NCBI GenBank assembly: GCA_963277665.1
Contig: OY728131.1
Location: forward strand, 1,391,494,688 to 1,391,558,687
Direction of reading: 5' to 3'
Length of the DNA: 64,000 nt
Source of the DNA: Viscum album
Taxonomy: Eukaryota > Streptophyta > Magnoliopsida > Santalales > Viscaceae
The translations under genes were made by a program, and so were the position numbers. This document shows positions 24,901 to 37,730 of this stretch, in pieces. The notes under the pieces were generated by a model. That model saw nothing but the letters and a program-made list of their open reading frames with translations. It was not told where the DNA came from and ran no database searches. The first letter of the stretch is position 1. Each line of letters begins with the position of its first letter.

Positions 24901-26800
24901 CATACTAGTATATTTATGATACTGGTGTTGTTAAAAAAGAAAGAAATAAAAATAGTTTAGGGGTGTGAGATGTAAAATAAAAGAAAACAATTAAAGAGAA
25001 ATTGCTACCTTTAATTTGGGTAACTCCCTTTGGTTGGAACCAAATGACTTCTTGAAGTTCCTTTTTCCAAAGGTAAGGCTTCTAAAAGGAGGAGAGGGAT
25101 TTTGAGAGCTTAATTGGGTAGACGTTGGATGATCCAAATGGATTGAGAGGTGTGAGGAATTGGTTATAAGTGGTCTCCTTTTATAAGGGGGAGGAGAGGC
25201 TCTTTAGGAAAGTGTGAAAGTGTTATTTTATAATATAATGATATTCGGTTTCTAATGGTCCAAAAATAATTATAGTCTAAGATAAGATTATTCATGTTCA
25301 ATATTAAATCGTCCAATTAGAATTGTACATGTTTGGATAATATTTTAAGCATTATAATCTTATTGATTTAAATCATTTATTAATGAGGTAATACCTGCAT
25401 CATTATTATGTCATAAATAATTTAATATATTTTTTATCTAAAAATTATAAAAAAATAAAATGATGTAAGAAATAGTATTATCATTCCAATGAATATTTAT
25501 AGTCAAAGTTTTTTTTATATAACACCATATAAAATTTTATTGCTAAAAGATTTTTGTTTATGTCTATTTTACCTTTACATTAAATTAATTAGTCTAAATT
25601 GTCATTATCACTACCAAGTGGCTCAAAGGGGTCCCAAAATCGACCCAAAGATTCCCATGGTCGTTAATGACTTAGAGAATAATTTTTTAAAAAGTTTTAT
25701 GTTAATTTTGAATTATTATAATATTCTTTTAACCTTGAATTACTTTATTTACCTTTAACCGTGGTAAATAAGTCAGAAGTTACTATTCACCAAAAATTAT
25801 TTTCATCTTAATGAACAAAATTATACTTAATGACAACTACCATGTATGTCATATTTTTGAAATTCAATTCACAGATGTGGTAAAGTTTCATTTAAATGAA
25901 AAAGTCAATTTTTTTTACTGCCACTAAGTGGTGTCACTATTCATAAAAAATTGATGTTTTTTAGAAAAATATCAAAAATTCAGCCTAAGAATTATTTGAT
26001 ATTCCGAATTCAAAATTGATTTATATTTTTCCATATTAAAAACATATATGTGTCAGTAATTAATTTAAAAATTAATTCCTGTTGTTAAAACAAATAGCGT
26101 GTTTTTAAGAAACAATTACTATCAAAAGATTGACACTTGATTAAGTCCAATTTTGAAGTGAAATTAATTCTAATAACCAAAATTGGATTAAATGGTAAAA
26201 ATATATTTCAATTTCAATTTAAAACAAATTAAACGGATAATCTAACCATGTAAATAAATTATATTAAAAGGCACTTTTGAATTAAAATACAATATATTTC
26301 ACTATTCATTAAATAATGATTTTTATCGGAAAAATCCCAAAAAAATACACAAAGTAAAATTTGATGTCCTCATTCTAATGAAAGATTTTATTTGGTCATA
26401 TAGAATTTATTAAAGTGACAAAAATATATTTAATAAGGGTTATCCATTAAAATGCGATAAATCGACCTTTTAATGTAAATTATGCTTAAAATTAGATAAA
26501 TTCACATTTTAAGCCTCTAACATTTTATTGGATAATGTAAATACATTTAAACAATATGTATAATAATATGGTATTAATTTATATTAATTCTTTCCAATAT
26601 AATGGCTAGGAGTTGACTACCATTTAAAAAAAATAATATTATATTATTAGTGTGCAATGTAAGACTTCAAAGAAACCCGTTGTTGCGTATCAGGTATGCT
26701 TTGAAACATAGCTACTCCTTTAAAGTAAAATTAATATTTAATTAAAAAATATTGATAAATATGAAATATGTATCATTATTTATTTAACTAGGATATTACA
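21970..26800 (-). repeat. 3' LTR of element B (4831 bp)
   Basis: On the minus strand it starts at 26800 with TGTAATATCC, immediately after the polypurine tract, and ends at 21970 with GTCCTTATA. Homology with 29047-33883 continues over the full length; for example, the sequence starting TTAAACATTACATAAT occurs at both lower ends. The LTR contains a TATA box at 25178-25185 and conserved blocks shared with element C. The many small ORFs inside it are chance ORFs. Confidence 0.9.
25178..25185 (-). promoter_or_regulatory. TATA box of the element B 3' LTR
   Basis: TATAAAAG on the minus strand lies in CCCCTTATAAAAGGAGACC, after a C-rich stretch, about 1.6 kb into the LTR. The same arrangement occurs in the other B LTR and in the C 5' LTR. 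Confidence 0.7.
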
Positions 26801-26815
26801 TCCTTCCCCCCTTTT
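26801..26815 (-). other. Polypurine tract of element B
   Basis: On the minus strand it reads AAAAGGGGGGAAGGA and touches the LTR start. It is almost the same as the element A tract, including the final GGAAGGA. Just upstream, TTTCGAGGACGCAATTC is typical of the 3' end of plant Ty3/gypsy interiors. Confidence 0.88.
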
Positions 26816-29032
26816 CGGAATTGCGTCCTCGAAATTTTGAAATTTGGGCTCAGAAACATTATTGAAAGTCCCATATCGGAAAAAGAGTGAATAAAAATAT
26901 CACTTTAAAAGAAATAAAGAGAATTACAATGGTCACAAGAGTTAACCCATACTAAGATTCCATTAAAACATGGATATGGAGGAGAAAACAAAGGGTCATG
27001 TTCATATGGAGAGTGTTAGGAAACATATTTAGGAGAAAGATAACCACCAGAAAATCACAAACTTTTGATGGGTTAAACAGTCTTTGATTCCCAATAGAAA
27101 GAGTTAACGGACAAGGTTTTTGTTTAATGTTACATTTCATTGAGGAATTTATTTATGAGATTAACCAAAAACATAAGTAAATATACTTACTTTTCATGTA
27201 GACATTCATATTTTACTAGATTTCTAACACAAACTCATATTTTTTTCCAAAAAATGAGTATTCAGGATGACTTCTTTTCACAATAAGAGCGATATCATTA
27301 AATTCAAGAGAATCACATAATCCATAATAAATGAACTATAAATTTCCATGTCTTTAGATATTAACTAAAACCAAAACGCTTAGTATAATATGAGATAATC
27401 CCCCAAAGGATAAACATTTACATAAAGAAAAAAACTCTTAATCTCCCGAAATTGTCTAACAAAACCCAAAGTTCAACAAAGACTATTCAATAAACAATTG
27501 TCCGAAAAATTCTTCAAAAGTAATCCAAAATGTGAGTGTAACCCAAATCTCATAAGGATTTAATTACATATACTTCCAATATACATCATAACATTTATCT
27601 CCTAGTAACACCAGTTACTCATAACATCTCATATTGAAAAGTAATTAACTTAATCACATATTCTCCATGATAGGATAATCATTTTCATAAATAAATCAAA
27701 TAATCATTTGTCCATAATAAAAACATAGATTCTTGAAAACTAAAATTTAAACCATTATTCCACAATTTAAATCCTATATTATTCTATCTTACTTTGGAAT
27801 ATAGTGTTTCCTCAAAATATAGAACGTTTTCCTCCACAACCTTTATCACTTAATCACTAAATCGTTTTTCTATACAAAGTATATCCATTTGATAAAACAT
27901 GATTTACAAAAATCAACTTATTTTTATTCTATTAAATCATTTTACTAAAATAATAAGTCATACTAACTAGGGAAATCAAGTAGTCTAGTGTTAGGTGATG
28001 CGCCCTTGTCGCCCTTCGGTTGTGGGTTCGATTCCGGCAGTCTTGCAGGATGTGACGGGTTGTCACCCATCCTACGAGCTGTCCTTTTTATGAAACTCAA
28101 AATTAACACTAACATTTTTTTAACCTCAAATGTTTCCTTATAACTCTCATTTTCATCCAAATTTATTATGATCTCAACATATTAATTCTTGAATTATTAT
28201 TTCACCACCAAATGATAAAATAAAACAATCCCCAAAATGAAGAACATCATACCTTGATCTTGGTGTCCATTTGGTTTCTTCGTCATCTTGTTCATGTAGG
28301 TAGAAGGTCCATCCATCACAACAATGATTTAGAGATCCTTAAAAATCATTTCCATCATCCAGCCAAATACACCTTGTACAACATGGGTCATATGGGTGTT
28401 CACAGAAAAATATCTTGAAAATAATCATGTATGACATATAATTTGAAAACATCGGATAAAAGATGATTTCTATAAAATAGTCAGACCAAATTTGAGTTGA
28501 AACATTCAATTAAAGGTCCTCTTAAAATACCATAAGTATGTGTTGTGAGACTATATTTTAAAATCAAGTATAAATAGGTTGTGTAAGGGTCTCCTTCTTC
28601 ATCACCTTTTTTAAAATCATAATATGCTTCAAAATATTGAGAGAAGGTAAAATATTTGAAAATTCTTTGATAATATTTACCTTTGTTGAAAATATGAGAA
28701 CATTTTGAAAATAAGATTTTTTTTAAATACAACCCATGACCCATGATGATAATGAAGTAAAGTGGATGTGTTTGATATCTCAAACAACTTATTGCAAGTG
28801 AGTTGTATGCTCGAAAAAGTTTCACAATAATCCAAACATGACTTTACAATAATTATTGAAAGCATGTCATCATGAAGAGATATGAATGTCATTTGAGATC
28901 CTCCTCATTCCATTTGTAAATGACTTTCCTTGATCTGAAAAAGTTATAAAACAAGGATTCAACTGAAATAATAGATAGGGACTAACCATATGTCTAACAA
29001 AAATTCCTAATACCTAATGTTTTCTATACCGA
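26816..29032 (-). other. Noncoding interior of element B
   Basis: Between the polypurine tract and the primer site lie about 2.2 kb with no zinc knuckle, protease, RT, RNase H or integrase motif on either strand. The longest minus-strand ORF (28481-28825, 114 codons) has no recognisable domain. Either the coding part was replaced or lost before the element spread, or this copy was deleted. Intact signals at both ends favour a mobilised non-autonomous form. A SINE-like insertion lies inside. Confidence 0.7.
27966..28092 (+). mobile_element. tRNA-derived SINE-like insertion
   Basis: A G+C-richer block stands out in the A+T-rich interior of element B. It has an RNA polymerase III A-box-like segment (TAGTCTAGTGTTAGGTG, 27981-27997) and a B-box-like segment (GGTTCGATTCC, 28025-28035). 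Their spacing of about 28 bases fits a tRNA head. The A box resembles the Val/Glu/Asp tRNA type. A body with the complementary segments GGATGTGAC and GTCACCCATCC follows, ending in TTTTT at 28084-28088. I could not find a clear target duplication, and the head does not fold as a clean cloverleaf, so it is not a functional tRNA. Confidence 0.55.
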
Positions 29033-29044
29033 CCTTTGATACCA
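29033..29044 (-). other. Primer-binding site of element B
   Basis: On the minus strand it reads TGGTATCAAAGG, two bases after the LTR end. It matches the plant initiator tRNA-Met site TGGTATCAGAGC at ten of twelve positions. Element C has the same two-base GT spacer. Confidence 0.85.
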
Positions 29045-29046
29045 AC

Positions 29047-32000
29047 AATTAGGACCCGACCTTAAACATTACATAATATTGAATTAAATGAATAATTCAC
29101 ATTGAGGATATTTTCAGGTTTAGAGTTTTAGGGAATTAGGAAATAACTATTACATCTCAAAGGATTACAAGGTATAAATATCCACACAGTCTCCATTTTT
29201 TCATAAAATAAAAAACTATTGAAAAAAAATTCATGTCTAGTTCCATGTTTTATACAACATGACTTTTTCTTGATCCCATCCTTGACCTTATTCATCTTTA
29301 TTTCATGTGAAAATATTTCAAAACTTGGGTTGAGCATAAAAAGCTTATTAAGGGTTATAAAACAAAGAATGAAAACATTTGTTCATAAATACATACAAAA
29401 CATGAACTCTTTTACTTACCTCATGAAATAATAAGATTTATGAAAGACGCATAGAAATCATAAATCATAAAGGTAACTTGTGGAATCCATATCATACTTA
29501 CATTGTAGATATCATAACTACATAGTTAGTTAATTTGTAATACCCATCACAGTATATTACCTAAAATCTCTTTGGAGAAACATTCACATTTACCTCTGTC
29601 AGGTTACCCAATGCATTGGAGAACTATCTCGGGCTCACCCGCCCTAGGTTTATCTCGGAACCACCCATATACGTAAACAATTCCCAATAACCATAACATA
29701 ATCATAAAACATAACACAAGTATAATATAAAGATAAATTTTCCGCATTCCACTATATCAAATCAAGATATTGAAGTAAACAATGCTTTATCAAACCATTA
29801 TCAAAAACCATTTAAAAAGAGATTTTTGAATCAAAGTGTCCAATACCACATTGATGCTTTTAAATAATTTATCATTTGAAAACATTACTGTCCATATAAA
29901 TAAATCCTAAAAACCATTTTTAAATCATGGAAATTAATGATAAATATTAAGAAGAATAAATCATTAAAAATTTTAAAATGATATTTTAGTTAAAGAGTTT
30001 TTTAACAAAAAGGGAGACAATAGAATACAAATAATTGAGGAATAAAATTTAATAAGTACATTATAATATGATGAGAATAAATGGATTCATGAAATAGTAT
30101 GTCAAAGTACAGTATATACACCATATTAGAGTGAATTGTTGCATAACAACAATAAAGTCTCTATGGAAATGTAAATTGAGATAAAATCCCTTATAAATAT
30201 GGTATCCTTAAATTAAGGATAAATCCATCAAATAATTATGTCTGAAAAATATAAATACACCCAATATAAGTTTATATTACGTTTAAAACAATCATAGGAC
30301 ATTCACACATATTCATTGGATGACATATTCAATATGTACAAGTTGAACTCAATGAATTGAAATTTGGTTAAGAGGTTCCCTTGTAAAAAATCGACAGCCT
30401 AAGGATGTCACATTAAAATTCAGAAAATGATTTGATGTGATAAAAAAAGGGAATATAATCACTTGGATATAAATTTTACATCAATTAGGATATATAATAA
30501 CATATCCCAACATAAAAATATGTAAATTAAAAGACATAACAAAAAGAAGTTTTTTATAAAGAGGAGGGTGAATAGTTCCTTTACCGATTTTGTAAAAAAA
30601 AACATACGCCATATAAAACAAGGAGAATACAATGAAGATGTAAATAATGATAAATAAAATTATTTCACATAAAGTGTACAATAATGGGCAGTACATACAC
30701 CACACAAAAGGAAATAATGGAAAATATAGCATGAATCTCAAGGGAATAAAAAGTGAGATGAAACCCCTTTCCACGTTGTAATCAACTGAGTCGTATGACC
30801 AAAAGTTAATGACCACCAAATGAATCATAGAATACCATGAATATAATGAGAATCATGATAATATATATCAAATGGCATTACCCAATACACCACATGCAAA
30901 TAATAAGTGGTGAACAATGGAAATATCACGGAATTAAAAGTGAGATAAGAAAATCCATTACAATAATTTGGTAGCCTAACATATCCACATAAAATTCATA
31001 AAATGATTTGATAAGAGTAAGAGAGGGTCTCTAATCATATGAAAATAAAAATTAAAGTATGGTTAATATAAAATAACATCCTCCAACAAAAAAACATGGA
31101 TCATACATGAAATGACATAAAAGAGAGTACTTCAAAAGAAAGAGAGAGGTCAGATCCCTTACCTCGCATCCGACTTGACTAGATCATTCTTTAATCTCTG
31201 GAATAATAAAATAAAGTTAATTTATACTTTCTTAAGAACATTTTTCATGTTTATTATTCCTTTTATATAACTTATTACCATGATATAAACATTATGTAAT
31301 CAATTAAGTTAATAACGTTAATTTTGTCGATATTTGGTACTTGAGTCATAAATGAACACCTTATATTTAAAATTTGTCCATGTGGTAAAAATATAATTAT
31401 ATCCAGAATGATATTCATGATTTGTATATCATATATATCATATATATCCAGTATATAAATGTTTTTATAATAGTACATAACATTTAGAGGTAAGAAATGA
31501 AATGCACCGTTCATGGAGACCGTAAGTCGTACGTACGAATAAATGCTACTTTCATTTCTATTTCCTATTTTAATGGAAATAAAACATAATTATAGAAATT
31601 TATTTTCTAATTACACTATAATATCACATATAATATCACTAACTATGTCCTTTATACATCCCACAAATGGCATTAATGAATCAAATCACTTTGAGGGGGC
31701 GGTAGTCCGCACTTCCTCAAATGAGATTATCATATTTACCCACTATGGAAACCATAAACTCCTAATATATATGGGAAGTAAAGAAGCATAAGGAAATCAT
31801 AAACTTAATATATATCATATATAAATACAGTTTCATCATAATGGACACCATGAGAGGCGGTAAGATGTAATTGAACAGTCATCGTTTCGTGAGGCGTTAG
31901 TTTCCCTTCCACAGAAACATTATGTTCTTAATCCATTAGATGGAGGTTTGTGTAAGTGTATTTACAATAATTCCTATAAAAACATCATAATATATTTAGG

Positions 32001-33883
32001 ATACTGGTGTTGTTACAAAATAAAGAAATAAAAATATTTTAGGGATTGGATAAGTAAAATAAAAGAAAACAATTTAAGAGAAATTGCTACCTTTAATTTG
32101 GGTAACTCCCTTTGGATTGAACCAAACGACTTCTTGAAGTGCATTTTGCCTACGGTAAGGCTTATAAGTGGATTATAGGGACGTTTAGAGCTTAATTGGG
32201 CAGAGGTTGGATGAGTGAAATGTCTTGAGAGGTGTGAGGAATTGGTTAGATGTGGTCTCCTTTTATAAGGGGGAGGAGGGGCTCTTTAGGAAAGTGTGAA
32301 AGTATTATTTTATAATATAATAATATTCGGTTTCTAATGGTCCAAAAATCATTATAGTTGAATATAAGATGATTCATGGTAGAAATAAAATCATCCAATC
32401 AGAATTGGACATGTTTTGTATAATATTGTAATCATTATAATATTACTTATTTAAATCATTTATTAATGATGTAAAACCTACATCATTATTATGTCATAAA
32501 TTATTTAATATATTTATTGTATAGAAATTATAAAAAAATATCATGATGTATGAAATAGTTTTATCGTTCCAATGAATATTTATAGTAAAAAATATTACTT
32601 ATATAACACCATATAAAAATTCATTACTAAAATATTTTTGTTTATTTCTATTTTGCCTTTACATTAAATTAATTTGTTTAAATTGTCATTATCACTACAA
32701 AGTGGCTCAAAGGCTTCCCAAAATAGACCCAAAGATGAAAATTGTCTCTATTGACTCATACAATAAGGTTTGGACAAGTTTTATGGTAATTTTGAAGTAT
32801 TATAATATTCTTTTAACCTTGATTTACCTTATTTACCTTTAACCGCGGTAAATAAATGTCAAAAGTTACTATTCGCCAAAAATTATTTTAATCTTAATGA
32901 ACCAGATTTTACTTTTGATAACAACCATGTATGTCTGATTTTTTAAATTTAATTCACATAAGTGGTAAATTTTAATTTAAATGAACGGTCGCTTTTTTTA
33001 ACTACCAATAAGTGGTGTCACTATTCATAAAAATTTGAAATTTTTCCGAAAAATAACAAAAATTCAGCATAAGAATTATTTTATATTCTGATTTAAAAAT
33101 TGATGTGTATTTTTCAAAATTTAAAAATTAGAACTGTCAGTACTTAATTTAAAAATTAATTCCCGTTGTTAAAACAAATAGTGTGTTTTTAAGAAACAAT
33201 AACTATCAGAAGATCGACACTTGATTAAGTCCAATTTTGATGTGAAATTAATTCTAATAACCAACATTGGATTAAATGTTAAAAATATATTTCAATATCA
33301 CTTTAAAACCAATTAAAAGGATAATATAACAATATAAATAAATTAGATTAAAAAGCACTTTTGAATTAAAATACAACATTTTTCAGTATTCATTAAAAAT
33401 GATTTTTATCCGAAAAATCCCAAAAATTTATACAAAGTAAATTTTGATGTCCCAATTCTAAAGAAGGATTTTATTTTGTCATATAGAATGTATAAAATTA
33501 ACCAAAACTAGATTTAATAAGGGTTCTCCATTAAAAGGTGATAAATCATAATTTTAATGTAAATTATGCTTAAAATTAGATTCATTCACATTTTAAGCCT
33601 CAAACTTTTTATTGGATAGTGTAAATACATTTAACAAACATGTATAATCATATGGTATTTAGTTTTGTTCATTACTTCCAATAAAAAGGCTAGGAGATTA
33701 CTACCTTTTAAATTAATATTATTATATTATTAGTGTGGAACGTATGATTTCAAAGAAACCTATTGTAGCGTATCGGGTACGCTGTCGAACATAGAAGCCC
33801 CTTTAAAGTAAAATTAATATTTAATTCTCAAATATTAATAAATATGAAATATGTCTTATTCTTTATTTACATGGGATGTTAAA
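29047..33883 (-). repeat. 5' LTR of element B (4837 bp)
   Basis: It is the partner of 21970-26800. On the minus strand it starts at 33883 as TTTAACATCCC, where the expected TG start has become TT, and ends at 29047 next to the primer site, where the TATA terminus has decayed. It carries the TATA box and the conserved palindrome CCAATGCATTGG (29608-29619). Confidence 0.9.
32260..32267 (-). promoter_or_regulatory. TATA box of the element B 5' LTR
   Basis: TATAAAAG on the minus strand follows a C-rich stretch, about 1.62 kb from the LTR start. This would leave an RNA leader of about 3.2 kb within the LTR. Confidence 0.72.
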
Positions 33884-35399
33884 GATATTCTATATTGTGA
33901 GGTAAGTAGTAATTTGGTGTTAGAGATATATATTTCTTATTTTTAGTTATATAAGTAGAGTTCTTGCATTTTTGAATTATACTAATTAATGAGTTATGAT
34001 AAATTTATTATAAAATACCTTGTGTTTTTTCATGATATAGATTATTTTTTATCTTTATATATTCCATGTTTTGATAGAAATGTCATGTTTCACACTAATT
34101 AAAAAAATTAGGTAAAAATTGGTGTCATGTACCCTTTGTAAGAACATTGAGTCATTTTAGCTACATTTATGTTAAATATTAATTTTTTTGAATGGTCTTT
34201 TACATCATACATTGAAGCCAATTAAGATCTATGATATGTTTGGGGTCTTTGGCAACATCTTGCAATGATATGATTCTATCACACTAATCACTAATATCTC
34301 ATGAATGTGCAGAAATCAACTATTTTTATAAGTAAGGGAAGGACCATCTGTAACTAAGAGTTGGAGGCTAGGATTAAATATTACTCTTCTTAGAGGGTTT
34401 TTGAGTTCTTACAGTATAATTATTTATTTTTATTTACCATTGTTATTTATAATATATTATTTTATTATACAGGAAATAAATTAATGTCTTCTATCATGAT
34501 TTATTGTATAGAAAATTGGTAATTATTTTTGATATTTCAGGGATACATTTTATGATGTATGGTATCCATTTCCATTGTATATGATTATTATACTGATTGT
34601 TTTTATCACATTTATGATAATACAGTAGATATTAAATACCTCGATAAATATGATTTTAGACCCAGAGTGCTATTTTTTAGAATTTATTGACTAGGGAGCT
34701 CACAGGAGACCATGTGGCAATTCACCTCAGTGAAACAATCATACCAGGGTAGGACATTGAACATTGATTGAATTGATAACATAATATAATGCTGTTATAG
34801 ACCATTCATTTTTTTGGATCATAAGTCATTATAAATTCCACTAATTAAGAATGAAATTGAAGAAAACAATTAGTGAAAATATCTTATAGATATAATAACA
34901 TTATGATTTCCAGATATTTTGTGTCATTAATTATTTTTAATGAAAATTGGTAAAACCTTGAATATATTTTAAGGGTTAATCTACAAATGTTTTGAATCCA
35001 TTACCTCTTGGAGATTAATATTTTTTCTAGGATATTCATCACCACTACCCATGAATATCAAAAAATAAGTGATAATAAGTGATCCAATATGATGTGAGAA
35101 TATAAAGAATTAGAAAACTCTAAAATATAGAAATTAGTGAATGAAATTGAGGGGAAACTATCACTTCCATCTATTTTCCATAATACATTTATAGTGGTGT
35201 GATCCATATTAGTTGACATTGAACAAATGTGAAAAGTTGAAATTGTTTCTGAATTACCCAGTATGAATTAACATGATATATGTTCTCATGTGGTTAAATC
35301 TATGTCACAAAAAATTATAATAAAAATAAAATTAAGCCGACTATGATTTGAACTTGACCACATACTAATTTATCTTGAGATATAACCAAATGATCTAAA
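33884..35399. other. No gene; possible LTR trace
   Basis: The first five bases are the right copy of the probable element B target duplication. A short stretch at 34690-34750 resembles part of the element C LTR around 51785-51840 (both contain TCAGTGAAACA), which suggests an old LTR fragment. Nothing else is recognisable. Confidence 0.3.
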
Positions 35400-36360
35400 C
35401 TAATCACTAACACATTCCATTAATATATTTCATTTATTTTAAAATAATTTAATAATATAATTAATGTAATTAAAATTTATAATAAACAATATTTTTATAT
35501 TTTAAAAAAACTAAGAATTTAAACATTTTTCCAATAAAAACATATATGAACTCAAAAATATACAAATTTAATTAAAAAAAATTACAATCAGAACATATAT
35601 TTTTTTTATTAAAAAACAATATATATATATTTTTTTTCAAACCAGTCTTATATAAACTAAACATCGTTAAAAAATATATAAAACAAATTCAAAATCCAAA
35701 TAAATTTTTTTTTTACTTTTGTAAATAATTAAATATTTTAAATATTATTTATCACTAATTAAAGTGTAGAATATATTTTTTAAAATAGAAAATATAAGGT
35801 AAATTAAAAAACACATCTACAAGATAGAAATTCATAAAAGATTATAAAACAAAATTATTCATACAATATATATATTATATTTAATATAGTAAAAAAATAT
35901 ACTGAATAATCAATATTATAAACATATATCAGGGATTTATGTTATAAAAAAATATTTAAACATTTTTATCAAAAATAAATATATTAAAAAAACTATTAGA
36001 AATAATAATAAAATCCATATTCAAATCCCTATAACATATATATGATATGTGTGATAAAAAAATTAAAAATATCATTACAAACTAATAATAAATATTTAAA
36101 ACACAAATAATATAATTTTTATTAAAAAAATATTTTAAATTTTTTCTAAATATTAATATATAAACTAAAAACATTTTAAAAATGAAATCCAAAAAAACTT
36201 ATATGTTTTAAAAAGAATTAATATTTTTATATATCTAAATAATTTGTTTTTAAAATAAATTAAATTCAATTTTTGTTAAAATATTTAAAAATTTTAAAAC
36301 ATTATTCAGATAAAATAACAATAATAAAGCAAATATAAATATATATGTATATATGGTATG
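35400..36360. other. Extremely A+T-rich tract
   Basis: Nearly a kilobase is almost pure A+T with long A or T runs and no motif. It is more extreme than the surroundings. Confidence 0.6.
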
Positions 36361-37289
36361 TGAGAATACAATAAATGGACTATATTAATACTTATATTCA
36401 ATTTCATATCCAATGGTTAGATTCGTCTCCAAATTACTAAAATATACTGAATGGATTGAATATAAAGTATTTGGATATGAAAGGATAGAGCTAATAATTA
36501 ATAATATCTATTCAATGTAAAGTATGAAATACACAAAAATAAAATTATATTAATCCTTCTTAGATGTAATAAATTTCAAAGAATATTATTTGATCCTTTA
36601 ATTAAATGAACCCCGTGTAAAAAAAGAGTAATGTTAAAATAGTGGAATTCCATTGAAATTCTATGTTGTCACCTTAATATTGTTATCAATAATATCCATC
36701 AAGAAAATCTAATAAAGGGGAAAATATGAAACCATTTCCAACTCCACTGGAATAGATCATAATAGACATTGATGTCTTCATTTGCTAAATTTAAAAATAA
36801 ACTTCACCGAAGTTATTGTAATTAATTCTTTTACAAGTAACTCTATAAGATTTCATTATGAACTAATTTACTGGATGTTGATCTCAAAATTATTTTCATG
36901 TAGAATTGTAAAATGTAATTTTAATGAGTTTACTTTTTATGTAAATCTTCATAAATTAAATAATATGACGTTGTGTTTTAGACAACTTTATTGTCTATGT
37001 TGGGATACACCATGATGTGGTGAATGTCACTGTATCTTGGTGTAGTGTGTATCATTGTGTGTATTATCTGATTTTGATTAGCATTGAGTAATACATTAAC
37101 TCTTTCTATCATATGCAATTTTACGATTTTGTGATAATGTTTTTGAGTAGCTTCAATATCATCAATTGATATTTAATTGTTAACTAATGACTATGAGAAT
37201 TAAATAGTACCATGTTATGAGTTGTGTTTATTGACTATTTGATAAATGTTTCATCAATTTGGTTGAATGCATCAATTCTATGGTTTGAA
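36361..37289. other. No recognisable feature
   Basis: I see no coding or structural signal. A short ORF (36782-37015) lacks any known motif. Confidence 0.3.
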
Positions 37290-37730
37290 TTTATATGGAT
37301 ATATAAATAGGTTTATTCCATTGGGAGATGTGGCATGAGACTTTCAACCAATGTCTATAATTCTTCTCACATTCAAACTCTCACTCTCTATCAATCTCTC
37401 TATCTATCTTTACCATTCACTTTAACACCTAGGTTATAGAAAATCATGGGGAAGAGGGGATACTACCTAAGAGTTAGGGGACCCATATATCCTATATATT
37501 TCCTTGGATAAGGGTTTTTTTAGGTGTTTACTAGTGATATATATTCAGATCACGTGGAATATATTGGACATATTTAGATCTATATAGAAATAGGTACAAT
37601 GTTCAATTTTTATTTTCTTAATAAAAAAAATGAGTATCCTATGGTGTTAATGAATTTTCAATTTTTTTCCATTACATTTTAGGATTTTTATACAGTTTAT
37701 ATCCATAATATTGGTATCTAATCCAATTCC
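37290..37730 (+). repeat. Possible Ty1/copia-like LTR end and primer site
   Basis: A TATA box (TATAAATA, 37302-37309) is followed about 75 bases later by a pyrimidine-rich CTCTCTATCAATCTCTC stretch (about 37385-37410), the usual look of a compact copia-type LTR around its transcription start. About 400 bases further, TGGTATCTAATC (37712-37723) matches the initiator tRNA-Met primer site TGGTATCAGAGC at nine of twelve positions. The LTR start and a partner LTR were not found. Confidence 0.42.

Larger units (their letters stand above)
21970..33883 (-). mobile_element. Element B: non-autonomous LTR retrotransposon, minus strand
   Basis: Two LTRs of 4831 and 4837 bases in the same direction enclose only about 2.25 kb. 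The interior has a primer site next to the 5' LTR and a polypurine tract next to the 3' LTR, so both priming signals are in the right places. I see no gag or pol motif in any frame of the interior. This is the structure of a large retrotransposon derivative that must borrow proteins. Element A, whose LTR matches, is the obvious type of helper. LTR divergence is about 13% in a 340-base sample counted by eye. Confidence 0.88.

Noticed and set aside
28016..28040. A functional tRNA gene at the B-box-like sequence
   Set aside because: No clean acceptor stem or anticodon arm can be drawn; it fits a SINE head better.
27963..28160. A 65-codon minus-strand ORF over the SINE-like unit
   Set aside because: It overlaps the A- and B-box-like segments in antisense and has no known motif; a chance ORF in a G+C-richer block.
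28481..28825. A 114-codon ORF inside element B as a possible novel gene
   Set aside because: The composition is that of A+T-rich noncoding DNA, with no domain, no good start context and no relative in the A or C interior.
35330..35410. A B-box-like GTTCAAATC and A-box-like segment on the minus strand
   Set aside because: The spacing and stems are poor in very A+T-rich DNA; too weak to call a SINE or tRNA.
36388..36480. Inverted matches ATACTTATATTCAAT/ATTGAATATAAAGTAT and TCATATCCAA/TTGGATATGA, suggesting a MITE
   Set aside because: The arms are not nested in hairpin order and no target duplication was found.
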